Origin: a virus
Direction: 5' to 3' (one strand)
DNA: 31,126 bases
IMG/VR virus record: IMGVR_UViG_3300008266_009738
Location: 1-31,126 of that record
How positions within the stretch are numbered: position 1 is the stretch's first letter; every line of letters begins with the position of its first letter. This document shows, one piece after another, positions 1 to 5,263 of the stretch. Made by a program: the position numbers and the translations under genes. The notes beneath the pieces were generated by a model, which did not search any database, was not told the DNA's origin, and was given only the letters and a program-made list of their open reading frames with translations.

Positions 1-32
1 TGGTATTTCGCGAAGATGTCCGCCGCGCTCAT
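1..32 (-). CDS. Partial phage gene running off the left edge
   Basis: An ATG at 30-32 on the minus strand overlaps the TGA stop of the preceding gene (29-31) in the ATGA arrangement used throughout this operon. Only the first ten codons are visible (MSAADIFAKY). The junction and reading direction show that the replication operon continues to the left. Its function cannot be judged from ten residues; the next gene after a replisome organizer is often a helicase loader or primase-type protein, but that is only inference from position. Confidence 0.5.
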   Translation of the reverse strand, partial: MSAADIFAKY

Positions 33-748
33 ACCGACCCCCACACCCGTTTCGGCGGATCGCGAGTTCGCATCCGGCTTTCGATTGTTCGTCTGATCCA
101 CGGCACCGGATCGGCTGGACGCGCCTCGCTGGCAGCGTCGATTGCCTCAAGCACGATCACGGCTTCGTCGTTCGCCAGCTTCAGCCAGGAGCCGATGAGG
201 GTTCGCGCCTTGGGGGCCGGCATCCCAGTCATTGCCTCGACGGAAGTTCTGCCACGCTCGAAAAGATCGCCTCGAAAATCTGTCGGGGCCGCTTGCGGCG
301 CAGTCGAAGGTTTTCTCTCGACCGTAGGGAGAGAGATAACCTGAGAATGTTCTGTATCTGTCTCTGTATATGGGGGCGTTGCAGAACGTTCCTGCAACGT
401 TGCATCACCGTTGCGCTTGGTCTCTCGGTGCTTGCGGGAACGTTCCGTGCTGCTGTCGCTCTCAAATTGGCGCTTCTTCCAAGCCCCAACCTCCTGCCCC
501 TCGATCATTCCAAGCTCTTGCATTGCCTGGAAAACCTGATCGATGACCGTCGCCGGCTCTCCAAGGACAGCGGCAACGCGGCGTGAAGTCGTATCGAAGC
601 GGCCACCGTCATTGCACTCAGCGGCGCTCTCAAGAATGGCGTGCCATGTGGCGATGGCAACAGAACGAGAACACCCGACAATGACGGCCACCTCGGCCAG
701 CTTGTCGTCCTTCACCGTTCCGGAGTAGGCGCGATACCAGCGGCTCAT
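29..748 (-). CDS. Replisome organizer-like / phage replication protein
   Basis: The protein is 239 aa when started at the ATG at 748, which overlaps the rusA stop (ATGA) and is preceded by a GGGAGG ribosome site; an ATG four codons upstream is less well placed. The first 90 residues (SRWYRAYSGTVKDDKLAEVA...) look like the winged-helix N-terminal domain of phage replisome organizers and DUF1376-type proteins that bind the phage origin and recruit the helicase loader. A charged, low-complexity linker follows at about residues 100-160, then a helical C-terminal domain ending in an arginine-rich tail. Its place downstream of a DnaA-like protein and RusA fits a replication role. The family call is by overall look rather than a diagnostic motif. 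Confidence 0.6.
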   Translation of the reverse strand: MSRWYRAYSGTVKDDKLAEVAVIVGCSRSVAIATWHAILESAAECNDGGRFDTTSRRVAAVLGEPATVIDQVFQAMQELGMIEGQEVGAWKKRQFESDSSTERSRKHRETKRNGDATLQERSATPPYTETDTEHSQVISLPTVERKPSTAPQAAPTDFRGDLFERGRTSVEAMTGMPAPKARTLIGSWLKLANDEAVIVLEAIDAASEARPADPVPWIRRTIESRMRTRDPPKRVWGSV

Positions 749-1095
749 GCTGCCTCCCACGGAAGGATCGAAACGCAGGCGCTCGCGATGCCGGGGGTGC
801 GCTCCACCACCAACTTGTGCAGCAGCCTGTCATCTGGCGTGATCTTGTGCTTGACCATGAGGTCGAGGACGGCCTTGGCGCGGTTGTCGATGTCGCCTGG
901 CGTCTTCTCAGGAAGACGAATGATGGCCTGATAGGGACCCTGGATCTTGCTGGGCCGCTGTGACGCTATCGCCCATCCGGCCTCCTCAATCCACGCCTTA
1001 TAAAGCGCCGTCTTTACGCGCCCGCGACCGGGAACGTTGCTGAAGCACATGTTCAGCGATGGCGGGACGGGAACTGAGAAGGCCGTGCCATCCAT
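745..1095 (-). CDS. rusA: RusA-family Holliday junction resolvase
   Basis: The protein is 116 aa with a start at 1095, where the ATG shares one base with the stop of the upstream HNH gene. RusA is a dimeric endonuclease that cuts four-way DNA junctions during phage recombination and before packaging. The signature is visible: D68-I-D70-N followed by K74 and LD at 77-78, then DD at 88-89. These match D70, D72, K76 and D91 of E. coli RusA with an offset of two. The N-terminal segment FSVPVPPSLN is the usual first strand of the family. An in-frame ATG 24 codons upstream would extend it into the HNH gene and is rejected. It overlaps the replisome-organizer-like gene by four bases. Confidence 0.88.
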   Translation of the reverse strand: MDGTAFSVPVPPSLNMCFSNVPGRGRVKTALYKAWIEEAGWAIASQRPSKIQGPYQAIIRLPEKTPGDIDNRAKAVLDLMVKHKITPDDRLLHKLVVERTPGIASACVSILPWEAA

Positions 1096-1736
1096 CAGGC
1101 GACCTCGTATTCTTCTGTCGCTGGGTTGAAGCGCAGAGCCCCATTGGCGAGCAACGCCGCAACGCAACGGTTAAGCGAGCCGTGAATCTTGAAGTGCGCG
1201 CTGTCTGATGCGCACACGTGGAGATTCTCAGGGCGATTGTCATCCTTGACGCAATTGATGTGATGGACGCGCTCGTTCTTATCCAAGAAACGCCCAACTA
1301 CCTGCTCTGCCACAAGAACATGCTCATAGACGTTGCCGTGGCGGTCCATGCGAGGGTGCTTTAAAACCTTTACAAGGACGTGATGGCCACCGCTGTCTCT
1401 GTGTTTCTTTATTTTGTTCCCAACAACGTCAAGGCGCTTTTGCTTGGTTCTGCACACCATAGAGCAAAACGGCCTATGACCCCTGCTGGCGTTCCCCGCC
1501 TCCTGAAGCATACGCATTCCACAGCACGAGCAGTTCTTTGGCAGGAAGTAGCGAGAAACTGGACGCCCGCGATATTCGACCTCCTTGCGGAGCTTGCCGC
1601 CGTCGATTTCGACAAAGCCAGGCCACTCAATTGACGGAGACTGGCCTTGCTTCAATGCGAAGACACGCTTTCTCCCATTCACCCCCAAAGCACCGGAAGC
1701 GCCTGGATCAATACCCATCACCACACGGTCACGCAT
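1095..1736 (-). CDS. HNH endonuclease with a RuvC-like N-terminal scrap
   Basis: The protein is 213 aa from the ATG at 1736, preceded by GGGGAG nine bases upstream and overlapping the end of the DnaA-like gene by eight bases. Residues about 41-190 form an HNH endonuclease of the phage homing type: a zinc knuckle (C69-x2-C72, C91-x3-C95), then HH at 158-159 and asparagines at N167 and N171 (ERVHHINCVKDDNRPENL). The first 18 residues (VVMGIDPGASGALGV) instead match motif I of RuvC-type resolvases, where the Asp of GIDPG (D10) binds the catalytic metal. No other RuvC motif follows. The simplest reading is that an HNH gene inserted into, and replaced most of, a RuvC-like gene while keeping its translation start. 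Confidence 0.8.
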   Translation of the reverse strand: MRDRVVMGIDPGASGALGVNGRKRVFALKQGQSPSIEWPGFVEIDGGKLRKEVEYRGRPVSRYFLPKNCSCCGMRMLQEAGNASRGHRPFCSMVCRTKQKRLDVVGNKIKKHRDSGGHHVLVKVLKHPRMDRHGNVYEHVLVAEQVVGRFLDKNERVHHINCVKDDNRPENLHVCASDSAHFKIHGSLNRCVAALLANGALRFNPATEEYEVA

Positions 1737-2130
1737 GAACGCGCTCCCCGTATCGGTCATAGGTGTTGAGCAGATAGAGGATCGTCGTGTGATCCCGCTT
1801 CATCCGCCGCGCCACGTCGTTGAGGCTGTATCCCTGCTCTCTGAGGTAATGGCTAATGCGGGCGCGCGCCTTCACGAAATGTGCCTTCCTGACCTTGCAG
1901 ATAACGTCATCGGCGGTCACGCCAAGGTCGTTGCACAGAGCCTCAACGAGAACCTTGAGCGGCGTCTTGAGAGACGCGATGTCAGGCACCGGACCCATGA
2001 CAACGCGCACTGGCCCGATGGGCTCGGGATAGTGGCGAAGGTCATAGAGGCTGCGACGGCGGGCGGCAGGCGGCATCATCAGACGCCGCCGAACCTCGGA
2101 ATAATGCCTGATCAGAGATTGTTCGTTCAC
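1729..2130 (-). CDS. DnaA domain IV-like DNA-binding protein
   Basis: The protein is 133 aa. Residues 58-125 resemble the C-terminal domain IV of the bacterial initiator DnaA: a first helix with LVEALCNDLGVT, a basic helix KARARISHYLRE, and the signature RRMKRDHTTILYLLNTY (residues 109-123), where DHTT contacts the DnaA box in cellular DnaA. There is no AAA+ ATPase domain, so it cannot unwind an origin by itself. It could mark a phage origin, compete with host DnaA, or act as a regulator. It is the first clearly replication-linked gene of the left minus operon and overlaps the HNH gene by eight bases. The domain match is strong; the function is inference. Confidence 0.78.
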   Translation of the reverse strand: MNEQSLIRHYSEVRRRLMMPPAARRRSLYDLRHYPEPIGPVRVVMGPVPDIASLKTPLKVLVEALCNDLGVTADDVICKVRKAHFVKARARISHYLREQGYSLNDVARRMKRDHTTILYLLNTYDRYGERVHA

Positions 2131-2145
2131 GTCTCGTCTCCGATC

Positions 2146-2559
2146 TCAGGTGCGACCCGAAGGGCCATGCGTTCCGTCCACACCGCGAATCTGAGCCCGC
2201 AGCGCATCAGCAGTCGGGCCGTAGAAATCCGCGTCGATGCGATCCAGGCGGCCCATGAGGCGCGCAACCGTGTCGCGAAGTTCCTGAAGCTCATTGTTCG
2301 CCGCCTTCATCTCAGCCTTCGCTGTGCATTTGCGAAGCTGGTCCAGTTCCTCGACCCTGACCCGAACGCGGCCATCCGCGTGCCAGACAGAACGTGCTCG
2401 GCTCCATTTCCAGCGCAGGCGATTGGCGGCAGTCGTGATGCGGGACTTGACGTTCTCGCCGTCCCTAGCCGGGGCGACTTCCCGAATAAGCCGGGCGGCC
2501 TCTAGCGTGGCGGTTGTCACGATACGCACTCCTTGGAATGACGACTTCTTGGCGGACAT
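2146..2559 (-). CDS. Conserved phage protein with HTH-like N-terminus and coiled coil
   Basis: The protein is 137 aa from the ATG at 2559, with AGGAG about nine bases upstream. Residues 30-70 (ENVKSRITTAANRLRWKWSRARSVWHADGRVRV) look like a small HTH-type segment. Residues 75-125 are a charged helix with heptad-like leucines (ELDQLRKCTAKAEMKAANNELQELRDTVARLMGRL), probably a coiled coil that dimerizes it. No family is recognised with confidence. Sitting just ahead of the DnaA-like gene in the same direction, it is likely a DNA-binding regulator or replication accessory, but only position supports that. Confidence 0.6.
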   Translation of the reverse strand: MSAKKSSFQGVRIVTTATLEAARLIREVAPARDGENVKSRITTAANRLRWKWSRARSVWHADGRVRVRVEELDQLRKCTAKAEMKAANNELQELRDTVARLMGRLDRIDADFYGPTADALRAQIRGVDGTHGPSGRT

Positions 2560-2894
2560 CTCCGACTACTCCTGTGGTGAGGTTTGCTCACCGAACAGGA
2601 GGCGACGGAGGCCACATGGAGGACATCAAGACCATTCTCGACCGGGTGCTTGCTGGCGTTGGCGAGATGGTTGCTGAAAGAAAAAGCAGCTTCATTCACG
2701 AAGCCGCAGTTGGCGTGCCTGGGGAGGTCCGCGACCAGCGGGAGGGAAGGACGGTCGCTATTGAAGGCACGCGGGAGAGCACATCGGCGGGAACCCGCCT
2801 CCTGCCAGTCGTTTCTCAGACAGGAGGCGGAAAGAGCCCAAAACCCGGCATTGCCGCCGAGAGTTGTCTTCACCGGCCGATGAAGGGCGGTCAT
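2517..2894 (-). CDS. Possible coupled ORF of unknown function
   Basis: This 125-codon reading frame starts at an ATG that overlaps the stop of the 45-aa membrane ORF (ATGA) and ends inside the next gene, so it would complete an unbroken chain of translationally coupled minus-strand genes. Its composition is unusual: rich in Ser, Arg, His and Cys, with no recognised domain and a basic C-terminus. On the opposite strand an ATG at 2616 with a GGAGG site opens a frame whose first 45 codons look protein-like, but that frame later runs antisense to the 45-aa ORF. Both strands carry hairpins at 2783-2829. I cannot decide which strand codes; the coupling slightly favours minus. Confidence 0.3.
   Translation of the reverse strand: MTALHRPVKTTLGGNAGFWALSASCLRNDWQEAGSRRCALPRAFNSDRPSLPLVADLPRHANCGFVNEAAFSFSNHLANASKHPVENGLDVLHVASVASCSVSKPHHRSSRRCPPRSRHSKECVS
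2576..2592. promoter_or_regulatory. Palindrome upstream of the 2146-2559 gene
   Basis: GGTGAG and CTCACC form a six-base inverted repeat around a GTTTG loop, 17-33 bases upstream of the start codon at 2559. Its half sites resemble the GGTGA/TCACC arms of the operators at 4695-4741, but the arms face the other way and the spacing differs. It could be a weak operator or an RNA hairpin in the leader. Confidence 0.3.
2797..2829. other. Hairpin-forming inverted repeat
   Basis: A nine-base inverted repeat, CGCCTCCTG and CAGGAGGCG, is separated by about 15 bases and directly follows an overlapping GGCGGG/CCCGCC palindrome at about 2785. No T-tract follows on either strand, so it is not a standard intrinsic terminator. 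It lies in the stretch between the small membrane ORFs and the replication operon and may modulate read-through or mRNA stability. Confidence 0.4.
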
Positions 2895-3028
2895 GCGATC
2901 ACCAGTGCGGCGATGCAGGCGAGAATGGGGAGGCCGATCACCGACACGGACAGCCAGAAGTGATGCACCGCGATGTGCTCGGCAGTGTCTGCGGCGCGGG
3001 TGAAGCCGTTGGCGAGGCGGTCGATCAT
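2891..3028 (-). CDS. Small single-pass membrane protein (45 aa)
   Basis: The frame encodes 45 residues beginning MIDRLANGFTRAADTAEHI and ending with a hydrophobic segment (about residues 24-45, WLSVSVIGLPILACIAALVIA). The ATG overlaps the TGA of the 55-aa ORF upstream (ATGA), and its own TGA overlaps another ATG. A basic/amphipathic N-terminus followed by a C-terminal transmembrane helix suggests an inner-membrane peptide. It is the fourth of a chain of overlapping tiny ORFs. Function is unknown; superinfection exclusion or a membrane regulator are possibilities. Confidence 0.55.
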   Translation of the reverse strand: MIDRLANGFTRAADTAEHIAVHHFWLSVSVIGLPILACIAALVIA

Positions 3029-3192
3029 GACGAACGCCTCCGGTCCAGCCATTCACAGAACTCATCGACGCCGTTCAGGAGCCAGATGCCGGCACCGACG
3101 CCGGCCACGAACACGGTGATCTTCAACTCGGAGATGGCGGCCATGGCGCAACTTCCGGCGAAGAGAGCGATGCACACGACAATCCTGCCCAT
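3025..3192 (-). CDS. Small membrane protein (55 aa)
   Basis: The ORF begins at an ATG (3190-3192) that shares a base with the stop of the 24-aa ORF upstream, which decides this start over two upstream in-frame starts. The 55 residues (MGRIVVCIALFAGSCAMAAI...) contain two hydrophobic segments, residues 3-19 and about 24-40, and end in a charged tail (DEFCEWLDRRRSS). The first segment could also be a signal peptide. It is part of the overlapping chain 3364 to 2891. No family recognised. Confidence 0.6.
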   Translation of the reverse strand: MGRIVVCIALFAGSCAMAAISELKITVFVAGVGAGIWLLNGVDEFCEWLDRRRSS

Positions 3193-3266
3193 CACCGCAC
3201 CGCCCATGAACCGATGACGCAGCACAGGCCGAACAGAACCAACTGCACGAACAGGTTCGGGTCCAT
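3192..3266 (-). CDS. Tiny hydrophobic peptide ORF (24 aa)
   Basis: A 24-codon frame (MDPNLFVQLVLFGLCCVIGS plus four residues) starts at an ATG overlapping the stop of the 32-aa ORF and stops on the ATG of the 55-aa ORF (TGATG on both sides). A GGGGG ribosome site lies eight bases before the start. The centre is a single hydrophobic helix. The double coupling and ribosome site argue it is translated, but at this length it could also act only as a coupling leader. Confidence 0.4.
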   Translation of the reverse strand: MDPNLFVQLVLFGLCCVIGSWAVR

Positions 3267-3364
3267 CACAGAACCCCCGTCCAGAAAAGGAAGATCAGAG
3301 CAGCCGCAAGCGCGATGCAGGGGCCGAATGCGATGAGGTGGACGGTCCAGTCGTCATCGTTCAT
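3266..3364 (-). CDS. Small membrane protein (32 aa), first in left operon
   Basis: The frame starts at 3364 with GGGGGTAGG just upstream and encodes 32 residues (MNDDDWTVHLIAFGPCIALA, then AALIFLFWTGVL). An acidic N-terminus precedes one transmembrane helix at about residues 9-30. Its stop overlaps the next start (TGATG). It is the first ORF after the divergent intergenic region, so it would be the most highly translated gene of the minus operon. Function unknown. Confidence 0.5.
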   Translation of the reverse strand: MNDDDWTVHLIAFGPCIALAAALIFLFWTGVL

Positions 3365-3493
3365 CGCCTACCCCCGGTTGAGCAGGTTGCAACGAATTTT
3401 AGATAACGCCAAGAAAACACTAGGGATTCACCGGATTGCCCAAAGGCACGCAACAGCCCGTAATACCGCCCTCGCATAGCAGAGGGGGAATTG
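3365..3493. promoter_or_regulatory. Divergent intergenic region with candidate promoters and an SD hairpin
   Basis: This AT-richer stretch separates the minus operon (start 3364) from the plus gene at 3494. On the minus strand TAAAAT (3396-3401) is a fair -10 box about 30 bases before the 3364 start; no good -35 is seen. On the plus strand a CCCTC (3469-3473)/GAGGG (3482-3486) stem would pair with the ribosome-binding purines of the 3494 gene, so translation may be controlled. No copy of the TCACY-NNN-RGTGA operator is present. Confidence 0.35.
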
Positions 3494-3751
3494 ATGCTAT
3501 CGTTGCAGTGCTTCGACACGCTGGCAGTTCGCGCAGGTATCCACGCATTCATCATCACGTATGCCCGCACCCCAAAGGGGCGGAAGAAGCTGCTGGAGGC
3601 CATCGCGCTCTTGCAGGAGCACGCGCTGGCGTCGCAGATCACGCCCATCTCGGGACAGCACAAGACAACGCCACGGCAGCGGGAAACGCTGGTCGAGGGC
3701 CAGATGTATCTAGAAGCGATACGGGACTTGCTGGACGGGGGCAGGGTGTAA
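3494..3751 (+). CDS. Hypothetical phage protein
   Basis: The protein is 85 aa from the ATG at 3494, preceded by AGAGGGGG. It begins with a hydrophobic, helix-like stretch (residues 5-24, QCFDTLAVRAGIHAFIITYA), then a basic motif (RTPKGRKKLLEAI) and an amphipathic C-terminal helix (TLVEGQMYLEAIRDLLDG). It is convergent with the repressor gene, with only one base between the two stops. No family is recognised. Its place next to the immunity region suggests a lysogeny-associated function, but nothing in the sequence shows it. Confidence 0.5.
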   Translation: MLSLQCFDTLAVRAGIHAFIITYARTPKGRKKLLEAIALLQEHALASQITPISGQHKTTPRQRETLVEGQMYLEAIRDLLDGGRV

Positions 3752-3752
3752 G

Positions 3753-3953
3753 TCATGCCTCAAACCCGATGAAGTCTTCGTGGCTCAGTGCGCCGCCAGA
3801 GGCTGCGACGATCTTGCCGACAACGGATGCAGAGGGATTGGAGCGCTGACCGTTCAGCAGCATCGAGACATAGGACGGGCTAAGACCGGCACGCTCGGCA
3901 ATGGCCTTAGCCGTGATCCCGTTGCTCTTGATTTTCGCGGTCAGCGCTTTCAT
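3753..3953 (-). CDS. XRE-family repressor (CI/Cro-like), leaderless
   Basis: The protein is 66 aa from the ATG at 3953. Residues 10-55 are a five-helix XRE/Cro HTH domain: ITAKAIAERAGLSPSYVSMLLNGQRSNPSASVVGKIVAA, with the recognition helix around SPSYVSMLLNG. It lacks a CI-type cleavage/dimer domain, so it should be a small Cro-like or stand-alone repressor. An in-frame ATG at 3983 would add ten residues but lies upstream of a good -10 box (TATAAA), so the mRNA probably begins at the 3953 ATG itself. It is transcribed divergently from the second XRE gene across the AGTGA/TCACT operators, which it or its neighbour should bind. Confidence 0.8.
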   Translation of the reverse strand: MKALTAKIKSNGITAKAIAERAGLSPSYVSMLLNGQRSNPSASVVGKIVAASGGALSHEDFIGFEA

Positions 3954-3954
3954 G

Positions 3955-3989
3955 CGCCATTTATAACCGGGAGTGAAATTCACTGCAAG
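3955..3989 (-). promoter_or_regulatory. Repressor promoter producing a leaderless mRNA
   Basis: Reading the minus strand, TTGCAG, a 17-base spacer and TATAAA match sigma70 -35/-10 boxes at about 4/6 and 5/6. Only six bases separate the -10 box from the A of the repressor ATG at 3953, so the predicted transcript starts at or next to the start codon and has no ribosome-binding site, as for lambda cI. The operator palindrome at 3972-3984 lies inside the spacer. Confidence 0.6.
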
Positions 3990-4002
3990 TGATTATTTCA
4001 CT
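3972..4002. promoter_or_regulatory. Tandem operator: alternating AGTGA/TCACT half sites
   Basis: Four five-base half sites alternate: AGTGA 3972-3976, TCACT 3980-3984, AGTGA 3988-3992 and TCACT 3998-4002. They create three overlapping palindromes, AGTGA-AAT-TCACT, TCACT-GCA-AGTGA and AGTGA-TTATT-TCACT. The middle one has the same 5-3-5 form as the two sites upstream of the early operon. The array covers the repressor promoter and the region upstream of the second XRE gene, as expected for a bidirectional lysogeny switch. Confidence 0.7.
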
Positions 4003-4047
4003 GAGATGGGATGGAGCCGCGCCGTGATTCGTTGGCACCATGGCCAC

Positions 4048-4374
4048 ATGGTCAAGAACGCGCGAAAGCAGTACCAGCCGACCTTTCTCCGGGCATGGCG
4101 GAAGCACCGTCACCTGACGCTGGAGCAGTTGGCCGAGCGCGTTGATATGAAGGCCAGCGCCCTGTCCATGCTTGAGCGCGGACAGAGCGGATACACACAG
4201 CCGACACTTGAGCGGCTGGCCGAAGCGCTGAACACCGATCCCGCGTCGCTCATCATGCGAGACCCGTCCAATGCGAACAGGCTTTGGTCTATTTGGGAAC
4301 AGGCACTTCCGGCGGAACGGCAGCAGATTGAGGCTGTCGCTGATGCTCTTGTTCGCACTCGCAAGGCCAGCTAG
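4048..4374 (+). CDS. XRE-family transcriptional regulator
   Basis: The protein is 108 aa from the ATG at 4048 (MVKNARKQYQPTFLRAWRKH...), the start that fits homologous rhizobial-type regulators; GTG 3973 and ATG 4006 are in-frame alternatives. Residues 12-70 are a canonical XRE HTH domain (FLRAWRKHRHLTLEQLAERVDMKASALSMLERG), followed by the GYTQPTLERLAEALNTDPASLI module and a C-terminal helical tail (WSIWEQALPAERQQIEAVADAL). It is divergent from the small repressor and shares its operator region, so the two should form the lysogeny/lytic switch. Which one maintains lysogeny is not visible from sequence. Confidence 0.82.
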   Translation: MVKNARKQYQPTFLRAWRKHRHLTLEQLAERVDMKASALSMLERGQSGYTQPTLERLAEALNTDPASLIMRDPSNANRLWSIWEQALPAERQQIEAVADALVRTRKAS

Positions 4375-4687
4375 CGCCGATCAGCTCGTTCTCGGCTGCA
4401 CCTTCAACGCTTTTGGTAGCGCCGACCAGCTCCGCTTTACCCTGGTGTTCAATCAGGCGACCCCCAACGTCGTGACCGTTGTGGGGAACAACGGCTCGGC
4501 GGAAGCTGCCACAATACGGACTGCCGACGTGCTAACCGTAATCGAGACGACGCGCCTTGGTGTGTCCTTGATGACAATCAGCATCCTGTCCGGGCAGGTC
4601 TCCGAGGCGACCTTGACACGCCATATGGTCATTGGAAGCCGTTCCGTCCGGTCGATGTTCACCGGCTCCTGCCCCGTCCAGCGCTGA
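4328..4687 (+). CDS. Small secreted protein of unknown function
   Basis: The frame overlaps the end of the XRE gene by about 45 bases. A TTG start at 4328 gives a 119-aa protein with a short signal peptide (basic residue 2, hydrophobic LSLMLLFALA, then a PASA/DQ cleavage-like site). The ATG at 4343 with GAGG upstream is the alternative but gives a very short signal. The mature part is beta-strand rich (DQLRFTLVFNQATPNVVTVVGNNG) with a Cys near each end (LGC, GSCPVQ) that could form a disulfide. No family is recognised. A periplasmic protein beside the immunity genes could be a lysogenic-conversion or exclusion factor. Confidence 0.55.
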   Translation: MRLSLMLLFALARPASADQLVLGCTFNAFGSADQLRFTLVFNQATPNVVTVVGNNGSAEAATIRTADVLTVIETTRLGVSLMTISILSGQVSEATLTRHMVIGSRSVRSMFTGSCPVQR

Positions 4688-4774
4688 AAATAATTCACCG
4701 TCAGTGATTTTTTGCTTGCGCTAGTATTTCACTTGTGGTGAAGTGCCTCCATCAGATCGCAGATGGAGAGCGAC
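4688..4774 (+). promoter_or_regulatory. Early operon control region with two operators
   Basis: Two palindromes of the same 5-3-5 form sit here: TCACC-GTC-AGTGA at 4695-4707 and TCACT-TGT-GGTGA at 4729-4741. Together with 3980-3992 they define TCACY-NNN-RGTGA. A -10-like TAGTAT (4722-4727) lies between the two sites; no good -35 is seen. The plus operon starts at 4775. The placement suggests the XRE repressor shuts off the early operon during lysogeny. Confidence 0.65.
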
Positions 4775-4981
4775 ATGCCCCTTAGCCGCAAAGCGATGAT
4801 CTCGGTCCTTACCGCGATCCAGAACAGCCCCGAACATAGGGACCGCGACATCCTGACGTTCTCCGCGTTCCTCGATGACGCGGAACTCGGCAAGCACATC
4901 ACCGACAACTTCAAAGTGCTTGGGCTTGAGAGCCGCCGCTATGCGCTCGAAGCCGCCCACCGCGCCGTCAACGCTGCCTGA
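4775..4981 (+). CDS. Hypothetical early phage protein
   Basis: The protein is 68 aa from the ATG at 4775, chosen because GGAGAGCGAC lies directly before it; an ATG four codons earlier has no such site. It is helical and charged (MPLSRKAMISVLTAIQNSPE...), with a repeated acidic/basic pattern and no recognised domain. It is the first gene of the plus early operon, directly under the operator pair. The next gene has an almost identical ribosome-binding context, suggesting gene-module duplication or exchange. Confidence 0.6.
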   Translation: MPLSRKAMISVLTAIQNSPEHRDRDILTFSAFLDDAELGKHITDNFKVLGLESRRYALEAAHRAVNAA

Positions 4982-4996
4982 CGAACGGAGAGCGAC

Positions 4997-5263
4997 ATGA
5001 CACTGACCCTCCCCACCCTCCCGATGTACCCCACGCACCGCGACTGGTCGGGCCTGAATGACGACCTGCGCCATCAGGTGATGCTGATCAGCGAGCACAT
5101 GGAACGCTTCGCCGTTCTGGTCAGCGAGAACGCCAGCAGCAACGGCGGGCGTGTTCCGAGCAGAATGGTTCGTGAATATGTCTCCGATGCGCTTATCGCG
5201 GCCATCGAAGACATGACATCGGCAATTGAGATAAATCGCCAAGAAGCGATGGAGGCCGCGTGA
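4997..5263 (+). CDS. Hypothetical early phage protein
   Basis: The protein is 88 aa, started at an ATG preceded by GGAGAGCGAC. After a proline-rich first 15 residues it is mostly helical (LNDDLRHQVMLISEHMERFAVLVSENA; MVREYVSDALIAAIEDMTSAIEINRQ). Its stop overlaps the start of the next gene (TGATG). No family recognised; small early phage proteins of this kind often modify host functions, but no evidence here is specific. Confidence 0.6.
   Translation: MTLTLPTLPMYPTHRDWSGLNDDLRHQVMLISEHMERFAVLVSENASSNGGRVPSRMVREYVSDALIAAIEDMTSAIEINRQEAMEAA

Noticed and set aside
1585-2505. Plus-strand open frame of 306 codons over the DnaA-like gene
   Set aside because: The minus strand carries the DnaA domain IV signature and coupled starts; the plus frame has no domain and Arg/Pro-rich shadow composition.
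2514-2963. Plus-strand 149-codon frame as a full gene
   Set aside because: Its second half runs antisense to the coupled 45-aa membrane ORF; only the first 45 codons look protein-like, so it is kept only as an uncertain note.
3954-3983. ATG at 3983 as start of the repressor
   Set aside because: It lies in the spacer between the -35 and -10 boxes, so it would be outside the predicted transcript.
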